DNA of 10,000 bases, from the NCBI RefSeq assembly GCF_020217185.1, contig NZ_JAIWNX010000154.1, positions 1 to 10,000 on the forward strand, written 5' to 3'. A model generated the notes under the pieces. It was not told the origin of the DNA. It did not search any database and worked only from the letters and a program-made list of their open reading frames with translations. The DNA is from Asticcacaulis sp. (lineage in GTDB: Bacteria; Pseudomonadota; Alphaproteobacteria; Caulobacterales; Caulobacteraceae). A program made the translations under genes and the position numbers. Positions 1-5,517 of the stretch are shown piece after piece. How positions within the stretch are numbered: the stretch's first letter is position 1; every line of letters begins with the position of its first letter.

Positions 1-274
1 GAATACGCTTCAGCTTGATCACGAGGGTAGCTCCCTTAAAAAGCCCGTGTGTAGTCTCTACACATAGGCGAAATCGGGCGCTTGCAAAAGGGGGGCAAGG
101 TTACCTTTTGTTAAGCTGGAGCGCAATTCGACAAAGTGCCATAAAAGCTTCTTGGCACTTTGCGGAAAAATTGCGCGACCAAGTGAAAACCTCAGGCCAG
201 CTCGCTTTGCAGTGGATTTTTCGGGGCAGGTTTGGCACAAGGGAGCGGTATTATCGTTCCGGGGGGAGCCTCCT
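1..274. other. Gene-free, hairpin-rich leader upstream of the Sel1-repeat gene
   Basis: I see no convincing gene here; the reading frames crossing it have no family resemblance. It contains several inverted repeats. TGTGTAG/CTACACA (48-54/58-64) is extended by GCCCG/CGGGC (43-47/75-79). CAAAAGG/CCTTTTG lies at 85-91/104-110. A nested hairpin has an outer GCGCAATT/AATTGCGC (121-128/169-176) and an inner CAAAGTGCCA/TGGCACTTTG (132-141/153-162). None is followed by a T-tract on the + strand. A TATTAT at 249-254 could be a -10 box but has no good -35. The region may hold the promoter and a structured 5' leader, or an unannotated small RNA. The first 18 bases could also be the last codons of an upstream gene (TGA at 16-18), which cannot be tested here. 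Confidence 0.5.
121..176. repeat. Nested perfect inverted repeat (8 bp outer, 10 bp inner stem)
   Basis: The outer arms GCGCAATT (121-128) and AATTGCGC (169-176) are perfectly complementary. So are the inner arms CAAAGTGCCA (132-141) and TGGCACTTTG (153-162), with an 11-base loop. Only a small asymmetric internal loop separates the two stems. The structure is far stronger than chance and lies 98 bases upstream of the Sel1-repeat start codon. It could be a leader structure, part of a small RNA or the relic of an intergenic repeat. It lacks the T-tract of an intrinsic terminator. Confidence 0.75.
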
Positions 275-1528
275 ATGTCTCTGAAAACCTTCTGTTCCGC
301 GCTGCTGATCGCGGGTGGCCTGTTCGTGGGTGATGCGGCGCTGGCCGCTCAGGCCTTTGACAAGCCCGCGCCGACCGCCTTTTCCGATAAACCGTTTGAC
401 GCCGTGAAGGCCGCCGCCGAAAAGGGCGACCCGGTGGCCATGCACGCGCTGGGCCTGCTCTATTTCACGGGCAAGGGCGTGGAGCGCAACTGGACCGAGG
501 CCTTCACATGGGCGCAGAAGGCCGCTGAGGCCGGGCTGGCCGAAGCGCAGTTCCGCACCGCCTATTACTACGATGGCGGCTATGGCGTCGCCGAAGACAA
601 TGCCAAGGCCATCGAATGGTACAGAAAGGCCGCCGCGCAAGGTCATGCCGGGGCGCACGCGCAACTGGGCAATATTGCGGTGCTGGGCCTGTATGGCGAA
701 AAGGTCGATTTCGCGGCCGCCTATGAGCATTACCGCACGGCGGCAGACAAGGGCGATGCCGACGCCATGTACGATCTGGGGATCATGTACGAATTTGGCG
801 AAGGCCGCGACAAGAGCGATGCCGAGGCGCTGAAATGGTACCAGCAGGCGGCCACCAAAGATCAGGCCGGCGCGGCCTATAAGGTCTTTGTCTTTTATGA
901 TGAGGGACGCGGTGGCCTGAGCCAGGACGCGGCCAAAAGCCGGGAATGGCTGCTCAAGGCGGCGAAACTGGGCGATGACAACGCGCAGTACGAACTGGGT
1001 GATGTCTATTACTATGGTAAAGACGTGGAACCGGACCTGGCCGAGGCCTTCAAATGGTTCGGCCTGTCGGCCATGCAGGACAATGCTGAGGCGCAATACA
1101 GCCTCGGTTACATGTACTTTGCCGGCGAGTTCCTCGAAGCCGATAATGATCAGGCCTATAAGTGGTTCCGCAAGGCGGCGGATCAGGACGATGGCAATGC
1201 GCAGTACTATGTCGGCTACATGTTCCTCAAAGGATTATCGGTAAAGACCTCTTATTCGGACGCCAAAAGCTGGTTTGAAAAGGCCGCGTTGAAGGGGCAT
1301 GGATCGGCCATGCTGCAACTGGGGATCATGGCGGAAAACGCCATGGGTATGGCGCAGGATCGCGGCAGCGCCTTCGCGTGGTACAGCCTGTCGGCCGAGA
1401 AAAAGAATGACGAGGCCAAGGAGAAGCTCAAGGCGCTGGAAGGGCAGATGACCGGAGCCGATAAGAGCAAGGGCAAGACGCTGCTGGCCGAGCGCAAGGC
1501 GGCGCTGGAGGCCGAGGCGAACAAATGA
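275..1528 (+). CDS. Secreted Sel1-like (SLR/TPR) repeat protein
   Basis: Protein of 417 residues starting at ATG 275, with a G-rich ribosome site (GGGGGGAG, 261-268) six bases upstream. The longer in-frame start at 152 lacks a comparable site and would bury the signal peptide. Residues 1-25 form a Sec signal peptide (hydrophobic core after MSLK, cleavage near ALAA). The rest is about nine tandem Sel1-like repeats of roughly 36 residues. They are recognisable by recurring A.AQY.LG.MY..G and A..W...AA patterns, such as AEAQYSLGYMYFAG and AYKWFRKAAD. A Lys/Glu/Ala-rich helical tail follows. Sel1 repeats form alpha-solenoids that scaffold protein-protein interactions, often in envelope or signalling complexes. 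The partner is unknown; a periplasmic location is inferred. The stop overlaps the start of the CPBP gene (ATGA), implying translational coupling. Confidence 0.93.
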   Translation: MSLKTFCSALLIAGGLFVGDAALAAQAFDKPAPTAFSDKPFDAVKAAAEKGDPVAMHALGLLYFTGKGVERNWTEAFTWAQKAAEAGLAEAQFRTAYYYDGGYGVAEDNAKAIEWYRKAAAQGHAGAHAQLGNIAVLGLYGEKVDFAAAYEHYRTAADKGDADAMYDLGIMYEFGEGRDKSDAEALKWYQQAATKDQAGAAYKVFVFYDEGRGGLSQDAAKSREWLLKAAKLGDDNAQYELGDVYYYGKDVEPDLAEAFKWFGLSAMQDNAEAQYSLGYMYFAGEFLEADNDQAYKWFRKAADQDDGNAQYYVGYMFLKGLSVKTSYSDAKSWFEKAALKGHGSAMLQLGIMAENAMGMAQDRGSAFAWYSLSAEKKNDEAKEKLKALEGQMTGADKSKGKTLLAERKAALEAEANK

Positions 1529-2061
1529 GCCTGTGGCGCCTGATCCGCGAGCGGGTAACGGGCGCCGGGCGCAGCCTGATCGTCTGGCCGTCGCTGAAGG
1601 ATTGGGCGTGGTGCGCGGGGGTGTCGGCGGCGGTGACGCTGGCCGTGGCGGTGATCGGCTTTGGCAGCGGCATATTGCAGGTCGCGTCGCCGCAGGCAGG
1701 TTTATTGGGGCTGTGGCTGAGCGTGATGCTGGTCCCGGCGTTCAGCGAGGAAATCGTCTTTCGCGGGCTGATGATCCCGGCGCAGACGGAAAGCACGCGA
1801 CCCGTTCGATGGATCGGTGTGGGCACGCTGATCTTCGTGCTGTGGCACGTATTTGAGGCGTTGGTGCTGTTGCCGGGCGCGACGCTGTTTCTGCATCCGG
1901 CCTTTCTGCTCAATGCCGGGCTGATCGGGCTGGGGTGCGCGCTGATGCGCTGGCGTACCGGGTCGTTATGGCCGGCGGTGCTGCTGCACGGAGCGCTGGT
2001 GTTCGTGTGGAAGGCGTGGCTGGGCGGGCCGTCGCTGGAGGCGCTGATGCGGGCGGGGTGA
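1525..2061 (+). CDS. CPBP-family intramembrane metalloprotease-like protein (CAAX protease/Abi family)
   Basis: Protein of 178 residues with several hydrophobic segments (about 30-50, 58-72, 98-120, 125-141 and 148-165). It carries the CPBP/Abi signature motifs: EEIVFR (E75, E76, R80), FVLWH (F104, H108) and a third conserved-type histidine at H155 in a hydrophobic segment. In this family the glutamates and histidines form a membrane-embedded metal-dependent active site. Members process prenylated proteins or peptides or act in bacteriocin immunity, but most bacterial members have no known substrate. At 178 residues it is at the short end of the family. Its ATG overlaps the stop of the Sel1-repeat gene by four bases, so the two are very likely co-translated. 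A functional link between the solenoid protein and the protease is an inference from this coupling. Confidence 0.85.
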   Translation: MSLWRLIRERVTGAGRSLIVWPSLKDWAWCAGVSAAVTLAVAVIGFGSGILQVASPQAGLLGLWLSVMLVPAFSEEIVFRGLMIPAQTESTRPVRWIGVGTLIFVLWHVFEALVLLPGATLFLHPAFLLNAGLIGLGCALMRWRTGSLWPAVLLHGALVFVWKAWLGGPSLEALMRAG

Positions 2062-2259
2062 GGTTGTGGCGATCAACCAAAGCCCCCACCACCGCATCTC
2101 ACCGCCAATGGCGGTTCGTGCGGTCCCAACGCTGGCGAAAGCTATACTTTCGCTGGCGCTATACCCCAGCAAGCTGGGGAGGTATAAGGGAAAGCGCCCT
2201 TTATGGGGTCTGGGGCCAGTGGGCCCCAGAATCTGAAATCCAGAATCTGAAATCCCGAC
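2062..2259. repeat. Convergent intergenic region with an array of hairpins and a 14-base tandem repeat
   Basis: Between two convergent genes lie five successive inverted repeats: ACCGCC/GGCGGT (2101-2115), GCGAAAG/CTTTCGC (2135-2153), CCCCAGC/GCTGGGG flanked by TATA on both sides (2160-2186), ATAAGGG/CCCTTTAT (2184-2204, one bulge) and TCTGGGGCC/GGCCCCAGA (2209-2230, perfect 9-bp stem). A perfect tandem duplication of CAGAATCTGAAATC follows (2227-2240 and 2241-2254). No gene is visible. The organisation resembles a mosaic of REP/BIME-type intergenic palindromes. The hairpins may also terminate transcription from both sides, although there is no T-tract. Confidence 0.7.
2209..2230. terminator. 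Strong 9-bp hairpin between convergent genes, possible bidirectional terminator
   Basis: TCTGGGGCC and GGCCCCAGA form a perfect 9-bp stem with the loop AGTG. It lies 30 bases beyond the stop of the - strand acetyltransferase gene and about 150 bases beyond the CPBP gene. The stem is GC-rich, but neither strand has a clear T-run after it. Intrinsic termination is therefore only a possibility; a repeat-element role is equally likely. Confidence 0.4.
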
Positions 2260-2769
2260 CTACGACGCCACTGCGGCATCAAGGCTTTTGCGCATCACGT
2301 AGTTGGTGAGGTCATAGCCGCCGACGCGGGTGGGTTCTTCGTGATCGAAGGTGAATCCGGATTTCAGCGAGAAGCCGATCCCGTGGTCGTGGTCTTTGGG
2401 GACGATCAGCGACAGGGTGCGGGTGTCGTCGAAATGGCCAAGCGCGGCCTGCATCAGGGCCTTGCCGATACCGAAACCGCGATAGTCTTCGAGGACGTAG
2501 ATCTTGTGCACGCTGACGTGCCCGTCTTCGGCGGCGGCCGACAGAAAGCCCACGGGCTTGCCGTTCACTTCGGCCACCCAATAAACGTGGCCGCGTTCGT
2601 CCATATCGGCTTCGAGGGTGTCGAGATCGAACAGGGCGCTGATGATGGCGTCCATCTGCACCGGGGAGACGACGTTGCGATAAAGACGCGGCCAGATCAG
2701 CATGGCCAGATCGCGCACGATAAACAGTTCGTCCGTGCGGATGCGGCGGATTTTGGGCGGGTTCGGCAT
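2260..2769 (-). CDS. GNAT-family N-acetyltransferase
   Basis: Protein of 169 residues with a strong GGAGGT ribosome site five bases before its ATG. The GNAT fold is shown by the acetyl-CoA-binding motif A, YRGFGIGKAL (R97, G100, G102), after a beta strand KIYVLED. The distal part, SLKSGFTF, corresponds to motif B. GNAT enzymes transfer an acetyl group from acetyl-CoA to an amine; the substrate cannot be read from sequence. It shares a distinctive layout with the next gene upstream: IWP near residue 26, LDTL, RGH.YW.A.V.G and a C-terminus of the DLTNYVMRK type. The two are therefore tandem paralogs. The usual N...A..FY pattern near the C-terminal helix is altered to DHGIGFSLKSGF. Confidence 0.88.
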   Translation of the reverse strand: MPNPPKIRRIRTDELFIVRDLAMLIWPRLYRNVVSPVQMDAIISALFDLDTLEADMDERGHVYWVAEVNGKPVGFLSAAAEDGHVSVHKIYVLEDYRGFGIGKALMQAALGHFDDTRTLSLIVPKDHDHGIGFSLKSGFTFDHEEPTRVGGYDLTNYVMRKSLDAAVAS

Positions 2770-2932
2770 GTGTGACCTCCGTTTCCTGGCAGCGGGGGTG
2801 TCTTTAACAAGACTTCAGGGCGCCTTTGGGTCTTCCCTGTGTCAATTCCTCCAAATGGCAGTGACGCCTGTGGACAAGGTGCCATGAAATTCACGTCCTG
2901 TGAAATATTATTTCAGGGCGTGTCCGATCAGA
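2770..2932. promoter_or_regulatory. Region between the two GNAT genes, with palindromes
   Basis: No gene is visible. TGAAATATTATTTCA (2901-2915) is a perfect 7+1+7 palindrome, and TTCAC/GTGAA arms sit next to it around 2890-2904. On the - strand there is a perfect TTGACA hexamer (2840-2845), but no convincing -10 box 16-19 bases later. The region probably contains the promoter of the 2260-2769 gene and perhaps an operator. The 163-base gap suggests the two acetyltransferase genes are not a tight operon. Confidence 0.4.
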
Positions 2933-3415
2933 TCACAGGGCCTTGCGCAGGATGTGGTCGGTAAAGTCAAACGGGCCCATGCGCACAGGGACGGTGGCTT
3001 CGATCTCAAAGCCCTGCGCGTGGTAGAAGGCAATGGCCGGGGCATTGCCGTCATTGACGTAGAGGGCCAGTTCGCGGGCGTCGGGAAAAGCCTTCAGGGC
3101 GGTCGCGATCAGGGCCTTGCCCGTGCCCTTGCCGCGGCAGGAGTGGCGCAGATAGAGCTTCTTCAGCCACAGGCGCGTACCCTCCGGATAGGCGGAAACG
3201 TAGCCGGCGTCGTGCCCATCGACCTGTGCCAGCCAGTAGCGATGCCCGCGTACCTGCGCGTCGTCGCGCAGGGTGTCCAGCGCGTAGATGGCTTCGACCA
3301 TCGGGCCGATGCGCTCCGGCGGCAGGATGCCCGCAAAACATTCCGGCCAGATGTCGCGCGCCAGCGCCTGTACGCGCGGCAGGTCGTCGAGCGTGGCCGC
3401 AAAAATATCGGTCAT
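2933..3415 (-). CDS. GNAT-family N-acetyltransferase, paralog of the neighbouring GNAT gene
   Basis: Protein of 160 residues starting at ATG 3415, which has GGAGG (3423-3427) seven bases upstream. An upstream TTG at 3460 would add 15 residues without a ribosome site and is rejected. Motif A is CRGKGTGKAL (R94, G97, G99). Motif B is NAPAIAFYHAQGF (residues 124-136), the canonical acetyl-CoA-binding arrangement. The protein shares IWP, ALDTL, RGHRYWLAQVDG and a C-terminal DFTDHILRKAL pattern with the GNAT encoded just downstream, so the pair probably arose by duplication. It retains the classic N..A..FY motif that the neighbour has lost, which hints at diverged substrates. It is divergent from the membrane protein gene that starts at 3541. 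Confidence 0.9.
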   Translation of the reverse strand: MTDIFAATLDDLPRVQALARDIWPECFAGILPPERIGPMVEAIYALDTLRDDAQVRGHRYWLAQVDGHDAGYVSAYPEGTRLWLKKLYLRHSCRGKGTGKALIATALKAFPDARELALYVNDGNAPAIAFYHAQGFEIEATVPVRMGPFDFTDHILRKAL

Positions 3416-3478
3416 TACTTGTCCTCCCTGTTTGAGCCTGTGACAAGGATGAGATCGCAAAGCAAGAGCTTCGCACTC

Positions 3479-3508
3479 TTTACACAGCGTTTATAACGTG
3501 GTTATCAT
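3479..3508 (+). promoter_or_regulatory. Candidate sigma70-type promoter for the membrane protein/hydrolase operon
   Basis: TTTACA (3479-3484) and TATCAT (3503-3508) are each one base from the consensus, with an 18-base spacer. Transcription would start near 3515, giving a leader of about 25 bases with a GGGGGA ribosome site at 3531-3536. A small palindrome ATAAC-GTG-GTTAT (3493-3505) overlaps the spacer and the -10 box and could be an operator. This is based on pattern only. Confidence 0.45.
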
Positions 3509-3540
3509 CTTAAGGTTGTATTAATCCAAAGGGGGATGTC

Positions 3541-4386
3541 ATGGCCGATGCAACGGTGGCGACACAACTTATTGATCATGCCGGGGCGGTGATTTTGGCT
3601 ACCGGCGCGGTCGGGACGGCGGCCTCAGCGCTGGTCGATGCGTCGCGGGGGATACTGCCCAATGGCGGGGTGTCCGCCTGCGGTTACAAGCATATCAAGA
3701 CGGTTTATGAGGCGCTGGAACCGGCGCTCAGTGTGGCGCTGGGGCGCTCGTGGGAGCCGGTGCTGCGCGGTTACTGGCTGAATGGCACGCCGCACGAGCA
3801 GCAGATCAATACGGTGATCGCCATGGTGCGGCTGGGGCTGAACGACGACAACCCGCAGGCGCTGCTCGACCGGCTGCTGGATACGGGCGCGCCGGGCGTG
3901 AAGCTGGCCTCGTCGGAGGCGTCTGCCCCCGCGCCGGTGGAGGTGGCCAGTCTGAAAGACGCGGTGCGTCTGATCAAAAACCCGCCACCGCCGCCTCTTG
4001 AGGCCGACGGTCCGGTGGCGCTGAAGGCCGTGGAACCGGAGGTAACGGCCACCGAAGCCCACCGCACGCAGCAGGCCTTTGATGCGCTGGGGCGGTTTGA
4101 TGCGCTGGTGCGGGCGCGGCTGGAGGCGGCGTTTGAGCTGGCCGACCACGACTATCGCGCCAAGGCCCGTCTGTCGGCGGCGGTGGTGTCGCTGGGGCTG
4201 GCATGGGTGTGTGGTGGGGCCTTTGTCTATGCGGATGCAGCGACCTCAGTGCCGCCTCAGACGGTGATGTTGGGTGCTACGATTCTGGGCCTGCTGGCCG
4301 TGCCTCTGGCCCCGATCGCCAAGGACCTGACCTCGGCCCTGCGTGCGGCCAGCGACGCCCTGAAAACCGTGACGAACAAGGGGTAG
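3541..4386 (+). CDS. Unrecognised membrane protein with two C-terminal transmembrane helices
   Basis: Protein of 281 residues that I do not recognise. ATG 3541 follows a GGGGGA ribosome site. There is a small, Ala/Gly-rich hydrophobic N-terminal stretch (about 13-32). A soluble domain of about 100 residues follows, including YEALEPALSVALGRSWEPVLRG and a helical segment to about 115. Next come a linker rich in Ala, Pro and Val with a KNPPPPPLE run (147-153) and a charged helix (about 173-210). Two membrane helices end the protein (about 212-231 and 241-260), with a short basic tail. Signal cleavage is not obvious. The stop lies three bases before the GTG start of the hydrolase gene, so the two form an operon and probably a functional pair at the inner membrane. 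Alternatives such as a holin-like or effector-associated membrane protein cannot be supported. Confidence 0.8.
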   Translation: MADATVATQLIDHAGAVILATGAVGTAASALVDASRGILPNGGVSACGYKHIKTVYEALEPALSVALGRSWEPVLRGYWLNGTPHEQQINTVIAMVRLGLNDDNPQALLDRLLDTGAPGVKLASSEASAPAPVEVASLKDAVRLIKNPPPPPLEADGPVALKAVEPEVTATEAHRTQQAFDALGRFDALVRARLEAAFELADHDYRAKARLSAAVVSLGLAWVCGGAFVYADAATSVPPQTVMLGATILGLLAVPLAPIAKDLTSALRAASDALKTVTNKG

Positions 4387-4389
4387 GCC

Positions 4390-5316
4390 GTGTGGTTTTT
4401 CGATGTGCGCGGCGGCCCCAATCCGGGGACCACGGCGGTCGCTGACCTCGGGCAAGCGCGGCTGCATTACGTCACCAAACGCGATGGCGAGGTGATCAAA
4501 CCCTATGCCAGCGGCGTGCAAACCTATGCCGATGTGGCGCTGCTGGCCCGTTATGTGGCCAACCGCCGGCTGGTCTTTGTGACGCACGGCTACAATGTGA
4601 CCATGCGCGATGGTCTGAACGCCCTGTCCGGCGTGCGGCAGTTCCTCGGCCTCGATGAAAGCTATCTGGTCATCGGCGTGCTGTGGCCGGGCGAGGGGGG
4701 GACGCCGCTCAACTATATCACCGAGCACCACGACGCGATCGCCGCCGGTAAACGGCTGGCGGAATTTGTCGATACCCATTGCGGCGCGGCGGCCGAGGTA
4801 AACTTCATCTCGCACAGCCTAGGCGGGCGGGTCGGTCTGGAGTGCCTCAAGACGGTCAAACGCCGCTTCCGCGAGGTGTGCCTGACGGCACCGGCGGTCA
4901 ATGCTGACGCCTTCGCCAAACGCTATAAGGGCGTGGAGGCCAAGGCCGAACGCATCTCTATTCTGGCGTCGAAGGCTGACAAGATTCTGATGCTGGCCTA
5001 TCCGCCGGGCAATTTCGCGGCGACCTTTACGGGCGAAATCGACGCGCCGCTGACCGCCGCCCTGGGGCGGACGGGGGCCAAACCACGCCCGGCCAATGTC
5101 TCAAACTATCAGATTCCCTCAACCTTCCTGTGGCTCGACCCGGCGGTGGACCGCAATTTCGATCATATGGACTACTATCCGGGGCAGACCATGCGGACCT
5201 CGCCCGCCGTGACCCTGCCCGCGCCGACCGACCGCAACAATGCGCGTCCGGCGCAGGCCGCGCGCAACAATCTGTGGCCCCTGATGACCCACGCCCTGCC
5301 GAACTGGCCGAAGTAG
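4390..5316 (+). CDS. Alpha/beta hydrolase, DUF900-like (esterase/lipase superfamily)
   Basis: Protein of 308 residues starting at GTG 4390, three bases after the preceding stop. The sequence LVFVTHGYN (61-69) forms the strand and oxyanion-hole region typical of DUF900 hydrolases. VNFISHSLGGRVGLE carries the nucleophile elbow with S143 in S-H-S-L-G-G. Candidate acid and base are D197 (ASKADKIL) and H259 (FDHMDYYP). No signal peptide or membrane helix is visible, so a cytosolic or membrane-peripheral location next to its operon partner is likely. The family hydrolyses ester or related bonds; the substrate is unknown. The C-terminus carries an Asn/Ala/Arg-rich segment (RNNARPAQAARNN) before a short WPLMTHALPNWPK end. 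The hydrolase class is secure, the DUF900 subfamily less so. Confidence 0.88.
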   Translation: MWFFDVRGGPNPGTTAVADLGQARLHYVTKRDGEVIKPYASGVQTYADVALLARYVANRRLVFVTHGYNVTMRDGLNALSGVRQFLGLDESYLVIGVLWPGEGGTPLNYITEHHDAIAAGKRLAEFVDTHCGAAAEVNFISHSLGGRVGLECLKTVKRRFREVCLTAPAVNADAFAKRYKGVEAKAERISILASKADKILMLAYPPGNFAATFTGEIDAPLTAALGRTGAKPRPANVSNYQIPSTFLWLDPAVDRNFDHMDYYPGQTMRTSPAVTLPAPTDRNNARPAQAARNNLWPLMTHALPNWPK

Positions 5317-5334
5317 GGGCACCAAAAAAGAAAA

Positions 5335-5368
5335 GGCGCTTGAGACCAGGGGGGAAGTCTCAAGCGCC
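5335..5368 (-). terminator. Intrinsic terminator on the - strand (12-bp stem plus T-tract)
   Basis: GGCGCTTGAGAC (5335-5346) and GTCTCAAGCGCC (5357-5368) form a perfect 12-bp stem around a ten-base loop, CAGGGGGGAA on the + strand. Reading the - strand, the stem is followed at once by TTTTCTTTTTT, the hallmark of a Rho-independent terminator. On the + strand there is no T-tract, so it would not clearly end the hydrolase transcript. It lies about 150 bases beyond the ald stop, farther than usual, so it could instead end a separate small transcript. Confidence 0.75.
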
Positions 5369-5374
5369 ATCTTC

Positions 5375-5413
5375 AGCCGGACAGTTCAGGGGGGGGGGGA
5401 CGTCTGACCGGCT
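5375..5413. repeat. Hairpin with an eleven-G loop
   Basis: AGCCGGACAG (5375-5384) pairs with CTGACCGGCT (5404-5413) at nine of ten positions. The 19-base loop contains eleven consecutive G (5389-5399), which is C11 on the - strand. The neighbouring terminator hairpin also has a CAGGGGGG loop, so the two look like related structures six bases apart. Function unknown. Confidence 0.6.
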
Positions 5414-5479
5414 GGTACGCTGTAGATAGGGTCACCCAGAGGGATTTCCAGACCTTCAGCCCGAAAAAAAGAACTTCAA

Positions 5480-5500
5480 GGTGCGGCAGGACGCCGCACC
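5480..5500 (-). terminator. Candidate ald terminator hairpin
   Basis: GGTGCGGC (5480-5487) and GCCGCACC (5493-5500) form a perfect 8-bp stem with a five-base loop, 17 bases after the ald stop. On the - strand a run of seven T (5470-5464) follows after about nine intervening bases. That is a little far for a canonical terminator, so this is a probable but imperfect one. Confidence 0.5.
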
Positions 5501-5517
5501 CTGTAGCCGCCTGTGCC

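Larger units (their letters stand above)
5317..5517. other. Convergent intergenic region with three strong hairpins and a G11 tract
   Basis: This separates the + strand hydrolase from the - strand ald. No gene is visible. It contains a perfect 12-bp hairpin (5335-5368), a 10-bp hairpin with one mismatch whose loop is dominated by a run of eleven G (5375-5413), and an 8-bp hairpin just after ald (5480-5500). T-rich tracts follow two of these on the - strand. The region therefore ends ald transcription and could also encode a small - strand RNA. Confidence 0.6.

Noticed and set aside
152..274. N-terminal extension of the Sel1-repeat protein from the ATG at 152
   Set aside because: It would place 41 unremarkable residues before a good signal peptide; ATG 275 has a strong ribosome site, and the upstream segment is hairpin-rich noncoding DNA.
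251..1096. Long - strand open frame of 281 codons opposite the Sel1-repeat gene
   Set aside because: It is antisense to a clearly recognisable repeat protein, shows no domain, and arises from GC-rich codon bias.
2341..2775. + strand open frame opposite the first GNAT gene
   Set aside because: It mirrors the GNAT coding sequence, has no recognisable motif and lacks a ribosome site consistent with its neighbours.
3413..3460. Upstream TTG start for the second GNAT protein
   Set aside because: It has no ribosome site, while ATG 3415 has GGAGG at ideal spacing and gives a family-typical N-terminus.
2900..3496. + strand open frame of 198 codons opposite the second GNAT gene
   Set aside because: It is a shadow of a well-supported GNAT enzyme and has no family resemblance.
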